Part shown: piece by piece, positions 33,262 to 41,535 of the stretch
Position numbering within the stretch: position 1 is the first letter of the stretch
Layout: the number at the start of each line of letters is the position of its first letter
Source of the DNA: SIG440 sp045586925
Lineage (GTDB): Bacteria; Bacillota; Clostridia; Monoglobales; Monoglobaceae
Assembly: GCA_045586925.1 (NCBI GenBank)
Contig: JAZNBG010000014.1
Coordinates: 1-64,000 of the forward strand
Direction: 5' to 3'
Length of the DNA stretch: 64,000 nt
Notes under the pieces: generated by a model
What the model was told of the DNA's origin: nothing
What the model saw: the letters and a program-made list of their open reading frames with translations, nothing else
Databases searched by the model: none
Translations under genes and position numbers: made by a program

Positions 33262-33705
33262 TTAAGAAAGCTTTTCTTTAACAATTTCGTTAATCATTTT
33301 GCCGTCGGCTCTGCCTTTTGTCTTTGGCATTACAATGCCCATAATCTTGCCCATATCCTTCATTGATGTTGCACCTGTTTGGGCAATTGCCTCTGCAACA
33401 ATAACCTCAAGTTCTTCTTTGGTAAGCTGTTGTGGGAGATATGCAAGAAGAATTTCAATTTCGCGTTTAATATCGGCAATCAGGTCGTCACGGCCGCTCT
33501 TTTCGTATTCAGGCAAAACATCACGACGCTTTTTAAGTTCCTTTGCGATTATCTCGATAACGCCTTCCTCGTCAAGCTCGGTAAGGTTGTCTTTTTCAAA
33601 CTGCAGAATTGCCGAACGAATCATTGTGACGGTGTTCTTTCTGATTGTGTCTTTATCCTTCATTGCCGCCTTTAAATCCTGCATAAGTTTTTCCTTTAAA
33701 TCCAT
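33262..33705 (-). CDS. yqeY: GatB/YqeY-domain protein
   Basis: 147 residues from ATG 33705 with AGGAGG upstream. Helical YqeY pattern: LKAAMKDKDTIRKNTVTMIR ... EKSGRDDL ... YLPQQLT, ending with the domain related to the tRNA-binding tail of GatB/E (MKDMGKIMGIVMPKTKGRAD). Usually found directly after rpsU, as here; the role is probably in tRNA-dependent amidation or translation quality, unproven. Confidence 0.93.
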   Translation of the reverse strand: MDLKEKLMQDLKAAMKDKDTIRKNTVTMIRSAILQFEKDNLTELDEEGVIEIIAKELKKRRDVLPEYEKSGRDDLIADIKREIEILLAYLPQQLTKEELEVIVAEAIAQTGATSMKDMGKIMGIVMPKTKGRADGKMINEIVKEKLS

Positions 33706-33727
33706 ATCTTTACCTCCTAAAATGTAT

Positions 33728-33760
33728 AAAGTCGCCGCCATAGTATGACGACGACTTAAA
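33728..33760 (-). terminator. Hairpin between rpsU and yqeY
   Basis: Minus-strand AAGTCGTCGTC / GGCGGCGACTT stem with a G-U pair; there is no good T run, so it may attenuate or stabilise the rpsU transcript rather than end it. Confidence 0.5.
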
Positions 33761-33775
33761 ATATACTGTAAAAAA

Positions 33776-33952
33776 TTATCTGAATTTGCGCTTTCTTGCA
33801 GCTTCTGACTTTTTCTTACGTTTTACGCTGGGTTTCTCATAATGTTCTCTTTTTCTAACTTCTGACAAAACACCTGCTTTTGCACAAGAACGTTTGAAAC
33901 GGCGAAGTGCACTATCTAATGATTCGTTATCTTTAACTCTGATTTCTGCCAT
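33776..33952 (-). CDS. rpsU: 30S ribosomal protein S21
   Basis: 58 residues, MAEIRVKDNESLDSALRRFK then RSCAKAGVLSEVRKREHYEK and a basic tail, full length for S21. ATG 33952 has GGAGGGA upstream. Followed by yqeY in the usual Firmicute order. Confidence 0.96.
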   Translation of the reverse strand: MAEIRVKDNESLDSALRRFKRSCAKAGVLSEVRKREHYEKPSVKRKKKSEAARKRKFR

Positions 33953-34073
33953 TATCGGTTTCCCTCCCTCCAAAATGAATTGGAAATGTGGATTGTCTTG
34001 TGTCAAATAAGTTTTAAAAAAATTCTACCTTATCAATTATAACGACTTTTTTCGCTTATGTCAAGCCTAAATT

Positions 34074-34769
34074 TTAATATTTTTTTGTGCTTTTTACGGC
34101 AAAACTTTTTTCTTTCATTTTTTGCAAAAGTTCTATTGCGTCACCCAATCCGCCAACACTGTCGATAAGGCCACATTCCACGGCTTCTTCACCAAATAAA
34201 ACTGTACCCACATCGTTGGCAATATTTTCGGTTTCAAGCATAATACTGAGAAAATTTTCTGCCGAGATTTTTGAGTTTCGCTCTACAAAATCACAAATCT
34301 GCTCCTGCACCTTTGCTAAGTAATCAAAGGTCTGGTGCACGCCGATAATTACACCGCTTGTGCGTATGGGATGTATTGTCATTGTTGCAGAGGGCACAAT
34401 AAACGAGTGCTTTGCCGAAACCGCCAGCGGCACACCAATGCTGTGACCGCCGCCCAAAACGATAGAAACAGTAGGTTTTTTCATACTGGCAATCATCTCG
34501 GCTATGGCAAGCCCTGCTTCAACATCGCCGCCAACGGTGTTAAGCATAATCAAAAGTCCGTCGATGCTTTCGTCCTGCTCGATTTCCACAAGCTTTGGAA
34601 TAACGTGCTCGTACTTGGTGGTTTTGGTGTCTGAAGGGAGGTTTGTATGTCCCTCTATCTGACCAACTATACTAAGGCAGTATATGTTCATTTGTTTGCC
34701 TTCGGCAAGAACACTGCCCATATCCTTTATCTGAGATTTTTCTTCGTTGTTTTTATTTTCTTCAGGCAT
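34074..34769 (-). CDS. tepA: ClpP-family serine protease TepA
   Basis: 231 residues from ATG 34769 (AAGGAG upstream). ClpP crotonase-like fold: MLNTVGGDVEAGLAIAEMIA, catalytic Ser in GGGHSIGVPL and His in TMTIHPI. TepA (YmfB-like) is a ClpP-related protease of sporulating Firmicutes; it lacks the N-terminal loops that dock ClpX. The exact role is unsettled (translocation and spore protein turnover have both been suggested). Divergent from metA. Confidence 0.88.
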   Translation of the reverse strand: MPEENKNNEEKSQIKDMGSVLAEGKQMNIYCLSIVGQIEGHTNLPSDTKTTKYEHVIPKLVEIEQDESIDGLLIMLNTVGGDVEAGLAIAEMIASMKKPTVSIVLGGGHSIGVPLAVSAKHSFIVPSATMTIHPIRTSGVIIGVHQTFDYLAKVQEQICDFVERNSKISAENFLSIMLETENIANDVGTVLFGEEAVECGLIDSVGGLGDAIELLQKMKEKSFAVKSTKKY

Positions 34770-34864
34770 TTTGAAATTCTCCTTTAAAATAATGTTGATA
34801 ATTTTATGCGGTTGTGATATACTTGTTTGGATTAGACTTATTTTAACCACAGGAGAGTGATATT

Positions 34865-35794
34865 ATGCCGATTAAGGTTTCAGACTCGTTGCCGGCAATT
34901 GAAATATTGAACAACGAGAATATATTTGTTATCACCGAAACAAGAGCATTGACACAGGACATCAGACCTCTTGAAATTGCGGTACTTAATCTTATGCCCA
35001 CAAAAATCGAAACAGAAACCCAGCTTTTGCGTGTTCTGGGCAACACTCCCTTGCAGATAAACGTGCAGTTTATCAACACCAAAACCCACGAATCAAAAAA
35101 TACATCAAAGAGCCATATCGAAACATTTTATAAAACCTTTGATGATATTAAAGACAGCAAGTTTGACGGACTGATTATCACCGGCGCTCCTGTTGAAAAA
35201 ATGGCTTTTGAAGAGGTTGATTACTGGGAAGAGCTTTGCGAGATTATGGAGTGGTCAAAAACCAATGTTACTTCTACATTTCACATCTGCTGGGGTGCTC
35301 AGGCGGCACTTTATTACCATTATGGTGTTCCCAAGTACGAGGTGCCAGAAAAGGTTTTTGGTGTGTTTCCGCATAAAGTTGTTCCCGAAAAGAAACACAA
35401 AATGCTGCTGCGTGGCTATGATGACGTGTTTTACGTTCCTCAGTCAAGACATACCGAGGTGCGCGAAGAGGATATAAATAAAGTTCCGGCTCTTGAAATC
35501 CTTGCCAAGTCGGATGAATCGGGCGTTTATATCATTACCGATAAAAATGAACGGCGCTTTTTTATCACAGGACATTCTGAATATGATTCACATACTCTTA
35601 AAAAGGAATATGACCGTGACAAGGCAAAGGGCCTTGATATTAAGGTTCCCGTAAACTATTTCCCTGATGATGACCCCGATAAAGAGCCAGTGGTCAGCTG
35701 GCGTGCCCACGCAAATCTGCTTTATTCAAACTGGCTTAACTATTATGTTTACCAGACAACACCATATGATATCAAAACCATAAAGGGAGATTAA
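34865..35794 (+). CDS. metA: Homoserine O-acetyltransferase, MetA type
   Basis: 309 residues. Catalytic Cys142 in HICWGAQAA; the His-Glu pair is expected in FITGHSEYD. Residue 111 is Glu (TGAPVEKM); Glu111 is the established marker of acetyl-CoA use in MetA enzymes, Gly111 of succinyl-CoA, so O-acetylhomoserine is the predicted product. First committed step of methionine synthesis. The 95-nt leader is too short for a SAM riboswitch or T-box; TTGATA ... GATATACT is a plausible promoter. The next gene starts 1 nt after its stop. Confidence 0.94.
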   Translation: MPIKVSDSLPAIEILNNENIFVITETRALTQDIRPLEIAVLNLMPTKIETETQLLRVLGNTPLQINVQFINTKTHESKNTSKSHIETFYKTFDDIKDSKFDGLIITGAPVEKMAFEEVDYWEELCEIMEWSKTNVTSTFHICWGAQAALYYHYGVPKYEVPEKVFGVFPHKVVPEKKHKMLLRGYDDVFYVPQSRHTEVREEDINKVPALEILAKSDESGVYIITDKNERRFFITGHSEYDSHTLKKEYDRDKAKGLDIKVPVNYFPDDDPDKEPVVSWRAHANLLYSNWLNYYVYQTTPYDIKTIKGD

Positions 35795-35795
35795 T

Positions 35796-36434
35796 ATGAC
35801 ACAGCAAAAAAATATTACAGTAAACTGTCCTGCCTGCTTTGAAGACGGCAGCTTCAGGATATACTCGTCAATTGATGTATCCGAAAATCCCAGACTTAAA
35901 GAGGATATTTTCAGCCGTGAGATATTTAAATTTACCTGTCCATCGTGCGGAGAGGAAATTTTAGTAGCCTATGACTGTACCTATACCGACCCTGACAATA
36001 AATACATTATTGCACTTGTTTCGGCTATGGAGCAAGAAAATCTATCTGCACTCAGGGTTGAAGATTACACTTTGAGAATTGTCACCACAATCAACGATTT
36101 TGTCGAGAAAATTGCTCTTTGCGAGGATAAAATTGACGACAAGGTTGTAGAGCTTTATAAAATTATGCTTGAAGACCAGTTTGAAGACGAACGCCCCGGC
36201 TCAAAAATTTTAGGAATTTTTTATGGTGGCAGAGATTTTGAAAATAACAGCCTGATGTTTTTTATAATCACCGAAAATGCCGAAAACTGCCGGGCAATGC
36301 TGTCAATGCAAACCTATGATGCAATCGCCGAACAGTTCAGGGCATCTGCCGAAAAGTTTGCCGATACATCAAAGGTTGACCGCGACTGGGCGATAGGCGT
36401 TTTGCAAAGCGGTTTTGAAAACAATGAAGAATAA
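35796..36434 (+). CDS. CpXC-domain protein
   Basis: 212 residues. CPACFEDGSFRI and, about 35 residues on, CPSCGEEILV give the two CPxC knuckles that name the family. The rest is alpha/beta with acidic stretches. Cytosolic, function unknown. It follows metA with a 1-nt gap and is therefore probably cotranscribed with it. A terminator follows. Confidence 0.82.
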   Translation: MTQQKNITVNCPACFEDGSFRIYSSIDVSENPRLKEDIFSREIFKFTCPSCGEEILVAYDCTYTDPDNKYIIALVSAMEQENLSALRVEDYTLRIVTTINDFVEKIALCEDKIDDKVVELYKIMLEDQFEDERPGSKILGIFYGGRDFENNSLMFFIITENAENCRAMLSMQTYDAIAEQFRASAEKFADTSKVDRDWAIGVLQSGFENNEE

Positions 36435-36450
36435 ATCATCATATTTTTTT

Positions 36451-36486
36451 AACCCCTTCCATAAGATATATGGGAGGGGTTTTCTT
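36451..36486 (+). terminator. Terminator whose 3' arm doubles as the next gene's ribosome site
   Basis: AACCCCTTCCATA / TATGGGAGGGGTT stem followed by TTTCTT. The GGGAGGGG of the 3' arm is 8 nt before ATG 36487 of the M23 gene, so the hairpin may terminate or sequester the Shine-Dalgarno. Confidence 0.75.
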
Positions 36487-37557
36487 ATGTTTTTCTCTTT
36501 TCGGCTAAGCAGAAGACTTCTTGTTGTTATTTTTACAATTATTATTTTGTCGGCAACGCTGACAGGCATCTGCCATAACTATTCGGTAAAAACCGCAAAG
36601 GATGATTTACCCCAAAACGAAACAAGCATTTCCAAGCCGGCAAAGGCAGATTACATAAAATGGGTTGATTTTGGCGTAACGTCTTCGGCAATGCAGGCAG
36701 CCTTAAAGCTGGACACAGAAAGTCAGGACACCGAAACACCATTGGACTGGATTGAGCTGCTGGCGGTTTTAGGAGCACGATACGGCGGTGATTTCAAGCG
36801 GTTTAAGGTAGCTGACCTTAACACTCTGGCAAAACGAATAAAAGACGGCGAAAGTATTGCAGATATAACCCGCGATATGAAATACTATCCTTACTACAAA
36901 GAGGCATATTCGGCTGTGCTGAGCGGATTTGCGGGCGAATATGAAATCCAGAAATATAATGAAAAAAATAATCCTGTATGGGAAAAGAAATATGGGTTAA
37001 AAGCATTTTCGCCTATTGCAAAAAACTACGGCTACTCACACTATGATGATTTTGGGGCAAGCCGCAGCTATGGTTACAAACGGCGACACCTTGGTCACGA
37101 TATGATGGGAAGTGTCGGTACACCTATAATTGCCATAGAAAGCGGCACTGTGGAGGCAATAGGCTGGAATCAATACGGAGGCTGGAGAATAGGTATACGC
37201 AGTTTCGACCGAAAAAGATACTACTATTACGCACATCTGCGAAAAAATCATCCTTATCCCAAAGATTTATCTATCGGGCACACGGTAAAGGCAGGCGACG
37301 TAATTGGCTATCTGGGAATGACGGGATACAGTTCAAAAGAGAATGTCAACAACATTGACACCCCACATCTTCACTGGGGTCTTCAGCTTATATTTGACGA
37401 ATCTCAAAAGGATGGAAATGGCGAAATATGGATTGACTGCTATGAAATATCAAAATTCCTTGCAAAAAATGCCAGTGCGGTTATAAAGGATGAAACTACG
37501 GGTGAGTACCGCCGCAAATACGATTTTCTTGAAAAATCAGTCGAGAATATGGAATGA
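36487..37557 (+). CDS. Membrane-anchored M23 peptidase
   Basis: 356 residues from ATG 36487 (GGGAGGGG upstream). One N-terminal signal-anchor helix (LLVVIFTIIILSATLTGI), a linker, and a C-terminal LytM domain: HLGHDMMGSVGTPIIAIESG (zinc His and Asp) and PHLHWGLQL (HxH). Cleaves peptidoglycan stem peptides. The order with the polysaccharide deacetylase downstream suggests cell-wall remodelling, perhaps in sporulation. A start further upstream (36415) would read through the terminator and has no ribosome site. Confidence 0.85.
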   Translation: MFFSFRLSRRLLVVIFTIIILSATLTGICHNYSVKTAKDDLPQNETSISKPAKADYIKWVDFGVTSSAMQAALKLDTESQDTETPLDWIELLAVLGARYGGDFKRFKVADLNTLAKRIKDGESIADITRDMKYYPYYKEAYSAVLSGFAGEYEIQKYNEKNNPVWEKKYGLKAFSPIAKNYGYSHYDDFGASRSYGYKRRHLGHDMMGSVGTPIIAIESGTVEAIGWNQYGGWRIGIRSFDRKRYYYYAHLRKNHPYPKDLSIGHTVKAGDVIGYLGMTGYSSKENVNNIDTPHLHWGLQLIFDESQKDGNGEIWIDCYEISKFLAKNASAVIKDETTGEYRRKYDFLEKSVENME

Positions 37558-37593
37558 TACAGATAAAACATCACGAAAGGCAGGCTTTAAGCT

Positions 37594-38508
37594 ATGTACG
37601 TTATTAAAATGAAAACAATTATCTACTATTTTGCAATTCTGGTGATATCACTTGCCAGCATCGGCATAATCAGACTTTATGACAATCCATCAACCCCCGC
37701 AGCCGCAATTGATACCCCAACCGATGCCGCACCACAAAGCTCTGCATGGCTTGGCGACGTCAAGGATAAAGAGGTTGATGTGCCAATCCTTATGTATCAC
37801 AACATTTTCAGGAGCGGCAACACCCACGGGGATTATATCATAAGCGAAGCCGCTTTTGAAAAGGATTTGAAATTCCTTTCAGAAAACGGCTATACCACAA
37901 TCTTTATGCAGGATTTAATTAATTATACCGAGAATAAAGGCGACCTTCCCGAAAAGCCCGTTGTGCTGACCTTTGACGACGGATATTTTAACAACTGCGC
38001 CTATGCTTTTCCTTTGCTTAAGAAATACAACTCCAAAGCGGTTGTTTCGATTATCGGGTATTATACCGACCTTTACACCAAATCGCCCGACGAAAATCCG
38101 TCATACTCGCACGTTACCTGGAAGGACGTTCAAAATATGATGAAATCAGGCTTTGTGGAATTTCAAAATCACTCCTACAATCTGCACACCACAGACAAGG
38201 GCAGAAACGGAACAAAAAAGAAAAAGGGCGAATCCCTTGCCGAATACAAGGCAGTTCTCACCGATGATATCGGCAAGCTGCAGGATGCATTTTTAAGCAA
38301 TACAGGGTATGCACCCAACACCTTTACATATCCATTTGGCAGCGTAAGCAACGATTCGTTTGAGATTATAAAGGAAATGGGCTTTAAGGCAAGCCTTTCG
38401 TGCGAAAGCGGTATGAACCATATCAGCCGCAATCCCGAAGACCTGTTTATGCTTAAACGCTACCTTCGCACACCAAAGAAGTCTGCAGAAAGCTTGTTGA
38501 AAAAATAG
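37594..38508 (+). CDS. Secreted polysaccharide deacetylase
   Basis: 304 residues. A signal-anchor (IIYYFAILVISLASIGIIRL) is followed by the NodB domain: VLTFDDGYFNN (two catalytic Asp) and NHSYNLHT (metal His pair), then TFTYPFGS. Removes acetyl groups from cell-wall glycans, as in sporulation or lysozyme resistance. ATG 37594 or ATG 37609 could start it. Convergent with the next gene. Confidence 0.88.
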   Translation: MYVIKMKTIIYYFAILVISLASIGIIRLYDNPSTPAAAIDTPTDAAPQSSAWLGDVKDKEVDVPILMYHNIFRSGNTHGDYIISEAAFEKDLKFLSENGYTTIFMQDLINYTENKGDLPEKPVVLTFDDGYFNNCAYAFPLLKKYNSKAVVSIIGYYTDLYTKSPDENPSYSHVTWKDVQNMMKSGFVEFQNHSYNLHTTDKGRNGTKKKKGESLAEYKAVLTDDIGKLQDAFLSNTGYAPNTFTYPFGSVSNDSFEIIKEMGFKASLSCESGMNHISRNPEDLFMLKRYLRTPKKSAESLLKK

Positions 38509-38526
38509 AAGGGTTGTCTGCAAGCA

Positions 38527-39615
38527 TTATTTAAGTATTTCACGAAGCAACGGATAAATTTTTGTTGCCATCTCATAGAATCCCAAATCGGTAGGATGGA
38601 TTGAATCTACCGTTGATTCAGGATTTTCAAGGAGCTTAAAGCCGTCAATGAAATAAACATTATCGCCACGTTTCTTAGCTTTTTCAAAGGCATTAATTAC
38701 GACCTCCTTGCGTTTGGTCTGAACATCCAGCATCTTTTTGCTTTTGATTTGGGGACACAAAGGCGGGCTCATCATAATAATGGGCAGGTCGGGATTTTTT
38801 GCTCTGACAATTTCGTAAAAAGGATAGTAAGTATTCTCATAATGCTCTACGCTGGGGGCATTATACCCATAGGCATAAATAAATACCGACATATCCAAAG
38901 TGGCAATATGATGTGCAATGGCCTCCTCGCCCTTGTCGGCTCCTGAAAAGCCAAGGTTGATAAAATCTGCATCAAGCCATCTTGATAAAAGAGGAAGATA
39001 GTTTGTGCCAGGTCTTGATGCGCAACCGCCCTGAGATACAGAGGAGCCGTAGCAAACAATAGGTTTTTCTATTGAATATGGAGTAGCTTTTTCAAGAACA
39101 CAGTTTTCTTCAAGGCCGATGTAAAGGCTTTTTACACCATTGTACAAGGGGAAATTTATTATAATTTCACGAAGAGAGTTATCGTCAAGTTCAAATGAAG
39201 CCTCGCTTAACGTCTCACCGGATTTGAAGGATTTAGGCGTTAAAACACCTTTGAATGTAAAGTCACCGGGACTGTTAGCAGGGGATGCATAAAGGTCAAA
39301 GCCGTGGCTCCCTGTTGCGGGCATATGGTACATAACCAAGGTATCTCTCAATTCTGCGTGAATTGCAATTCTTTTTGAATTTGTTCTGAAACGGACTCTT
39401 CCGCCCGAGGTGTGCAGAATCAGCCTTTGTACAAATTCGCTTACACCGTCACTTTCCGTAAACGAAATGGGAAGCCGTGAAAACACTCCGCTTTCATTTG
39501 GCGAAGAAAATCCATAAAGGGTAAAAGGCTCATCCAGACAGTTGCGAAAGATTAAGCCGTTTTCATCGACCTCCTGAGGTTTAAAATTTTTATCCAGATT
39601 TTCAATTTTTGACAT
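38527..39615 (-). CDS. SGNH/GDSL hydrolase with N-terminal beta-sandwich
   Basis: 362 residues. The C-terminal SGNH domain has block I YGSSVSQGG (Ser), block II INLGFSGADKG (Gly), block III YGYNAP (Asn in place of the usual GxND), and block V SIHPTDLG (Asp-His). The N-terminal 170 residues form a galactose-binding-like sandwich seen in esterases that deacetylate sugars. There is no signal peptide, so it acts in the cytosol. The substrate is probably a carbohydrate ester. Confidence 0.83.
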   Translation of the reverse strand: MSKIENLDKNFKPQEVDENGLIFRNCLDEPFTLYGFSSPNESGVFSRLPISFTESDGVSEFVQRLILHTSGGRVRFRTNSKRIAIHAELRDTLVMYHMPATGSHGFDLYASPANSPGDFTFKGVLTPKSFKSGETLSEASFELDDNSLREIIINFPLYNGVKSLYIGLEENCVLEKATPYSIEKPIVCYGSSVSQGGCASRPGTNYLPLLSRWLDADFINLGFSGADKGEEAIAHHIATLDMSVFIYAYGYNAPSVEHYENTYYPFYEIVRAKNPDLPIIMMSPPLCPQIKSKKMLDVQTKRKEVVINAFEKAKKRGDNVYFIDGFKLLENPESTVDSIHPTDLGFYEMATKIYPLLREILK

Positions 39616-39891
39616 AATGATAGCTCCTTTGCGAACAGAAACATTATAGCAATTATATGGTTATGGTAGCATACAGAGTAAAAAAAGTAAATGTTTTTTT
39701 GTACATAAAATCCTATAAAAAAGTATGCGTCAGCGCACTTTTTATGTAAAAAAATTTAATTTATAAATTTTAGTTTTCAGGGAAGAATAAGATATGAAAC
39801 GAAAAAGTCAACGTATTGCCTGATTACAATTACATTTGGCATATTTATCTCTTGATTTTTCCGTATATTGTATAGGAAGGTGGTAGTTTTT

Positions 39892-40104
39892 ATGAAAAAA
39901 CTGCTTGCTGTGTCGGTTGGAATTCTGGCATCCGTATGTTTGATTACAGGATGTACAACAAATAACAATACTGACTCATCGACGGCAGAAGATGTTAAGC
40001 AGACCGGTGAAAGAATGATGGATGGAACCAAAAGGGCAGTTAACAACGCAGCAGATATGGGAAATGCGGTAATTGACGATATGACACAGCCCAACAACAA
40101 ATGA
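39892..40104 (+). CDS. Small lipoprotein
   Basis: 70 residues from ATG 39892 with GGAAGGTGG upstream: MKKLLAVSVGILASVCLITG followed by CTT, a clear lipobox (LITGC), then a polar, low-complexity tail rich in Asn, Asp and Thr. Lipid-anchored on the outer face of the membrane; no recognised domain. A terminator follows at 40129. Confidence 0.75.
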   Translation: MKKLLAVSVGILASVCLITGCTTNNNTDSSTAEDVKQTGERMMDGTKRAVNNAADMGNAVIDDMTQPNNK

Positions 40105-40128
40105 CAAGTATGAATTAAATAATGAAAG

Positions 40129-40167
40129 ATATAGAAATCCGTAAAATTCGGGTTTCTATATTTTTTT
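40129..40167 (+). terminator. Terminator after the lipoprotein gene
   Basis: 13-bp stem ATATAGAAATCCG / CGGGTTTCTATAT (one G-U pair) followed by seven T. Confidence 0.85.
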
Positions 40168-40177
40168 GCCAAAATTG

Positions 40178-40231
40178 TTGACAAACGAATAAATCTATGC
40201 TATATTAACTGTATTAATACAAATAATACAG
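40178..40231 (+). promoter_or_regulatory. Promoter and operator of the GntR-ABC operon
   Basis: TTGACA (40178-40183), 17 bp, TATATT (40201-40206). A perfect dyad CTGTATTA-N7-TAATACAG (40209-40231) follows at the transcript start, the expected place for autorepression by the YtrA-type GntR protein encoded next. Confidence 0.82.
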
Positions 40232-40258
40232 TTAGTTCGAATACAAGGAGGTGAACAA

Positions 40259-40639
40259 ATGATAAATCTGGATTATAAGGATGGCAGGACACTGCACGAA
40301 CAAATTGAGGCGGAACTAAAGCAACTGATTATAAACGGAATACTTTCAACCGATGAACAGCTTCCGTCGGTGAGAGAGCTTTCAATCAGCCTGACGGTTA
40401 ATCCCAACACGGTTCAAAGGGCGTATAAGCAGCTTGAACAGGAGGGCTTTATCTACAGCATCAAGGGCAAAGGTAACTTTGTTTCACCCGTATCACAAAA
40501 GAACAGTCAAAAGCGGTGCGAGGAGTTGTATGAAGAACTGAGGCTTGCGGCAAAGGAACTGGCTTTTTTAGGCGAAGATAAAGAAAAGCTTCAAAACATT
40601 ATTAACAATGTATATTCAGAAAAGGAGGAGTCCTTATGA
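40259..40639 (+). CDS. GntR-family regulator, YtrA subfamily
   Basis: 126 residues. N-terminal GntR winged HTH (LHEQIEAELKQLIINGILST ... LPSVRELSISLTVNPNTVQR) and a short C-terminal helical part, the YtrA layout with no ligand-binding domain. Represses its own ABC transporter operon; typical triggers in relatives are cell-wall antibiotics. Overlaps the ATPase gene by 4 nt. AAGGAGGTG before ATG 40259. Confidence 0.9.
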   Translation: MINLDYKDGRTLHEQIEAELKQLIINGILSTDEQLPSVRELSISLTVNPNTVQRAYKQLEQEGFIYSIKGKGNFVSPVSQKNSQKRCEELYEELRLAAKELAFLGEDKEKLQNIINNVYSEKEESL

Positions 40640-41535
40640 TAAAGGTAAAAGGTGTTACAAAATACTTTGATGACTTCAAGGTTCTTGACGATGTTAATAT
40701 GGAAGTCAGAAAAGGTACAATATACGGTCTTATCGGTCCCAACGGTGCGGGCAAGACCACAATAATCAATCACATAAACGGCGTACTTACCCCAAAGACG
40801 GGTGAGATAACAATTAATGGCGAAAATGTTTATGAAAACGAAGGTGTAAAGCAGACAGTTCTGAACATTTCGGATGACTGGTTTTATTACAGCACCTTCA
40901 GTATTAAAGAAATGGCAAAGTTTTACCGTGATATATATCCGGCGTTTAATATGGAGCGATACAAAGCGATAAGCCAGATTTTTAAAATCGACGAAAAAAG
41001 GCAGATACGAAAGCTTTCCAAGGGTATGAAAAAGCAGGTTGCATTCTGGCTGAGCCTTTCTGCAATGCCCGATGTTTTAATTCTTGACGAGCCTCTTGAC
41101 GGCCTTGACCCTGTAATGAGAAAGCAGGTGCTTAATCTTGTGATTGCCGACGTTGCCGACCGTGAAATGACGGTGCTGGTATCATCACACAACCTGCGTG
41201 AGCTTGAGGATATATGCGATTGGGTTGGTATTATACATAAAGGAAAGATGATTCTTGAAAAGTCACTTGACGACCTCAAGGGCGATGTTCATAAATATCA
41301 GTTGGTGTTGCGTGATGATGCGGCAGACAGACTTGATGCTATGGAGAACGTTTTGCATAAATCAAGAGTTGGCTCGGTTTACAACGTGATAGTGCGTGGC
41401 GACGCTAAGGAAACTGACCGACAGATGCAAAGCCTGATGCCAAGTCTTTGCGAACATATCAGCCTTACGCTGGAGGAAGTATTCATTTATGAGTTAGGAG
41501 GTTTGGGTTATGACTTCAAAAACATCATTATTTAA
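40636..41535 (+). CDS. ABC transporter ATP-binding protein
   Basis: 299 residues. Walker A GPNGAGKTT, signature-like LSKGMKKQ in place of LSGGQ, Walker B VLILDEPLDGLD, H-loop SSHNL. The order GntR-ATPase-permease and the LSKGM variant fit YtrB/BcrA-type exporters. The extra C-terminal domain (about 215-299) is common in that group. Translationally coupled to both neighbours (4-nt and 26-nt overlaps). Confidence 0.9.
   Translation: MIKVKGVTKYFDDFKVLDDVNMEVRKGTIYGLIGPNGAGKTTIINHINGVLTPKTGEITINGENVYENEGVKQTVLNISDDWFYYSTFSIKEMAKFYRDIYPAFNMERYKAISQIFKIDEKRQIRKLSKGMKKQVAFWLSLSAMPDVLILDEPLDGLDPVMRKQVLNLVIADVADREMTVLVSSHNLRELEDICDWVGIIHKGKMILEKSLDDLKGDVHKYQLVLRDDAADRLDAMENVLHKSRVGSVYNVIVRGDAKETDRQMQSLMPSLCEHISLTLEEVFIYELGGLGYDFKNIII

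Noticed and set aside
33299..33748. 149-codon plus-strand ORF
   Set aside because: Antisense shadow of yqeY with Ser/Ile-rich composition and no ribosome site.
34770..34864. SAM riboswitch or T-box before metA
   Set aside because: The gap is only about 95 nt and lacks any conserved riboswitch or T-box element.
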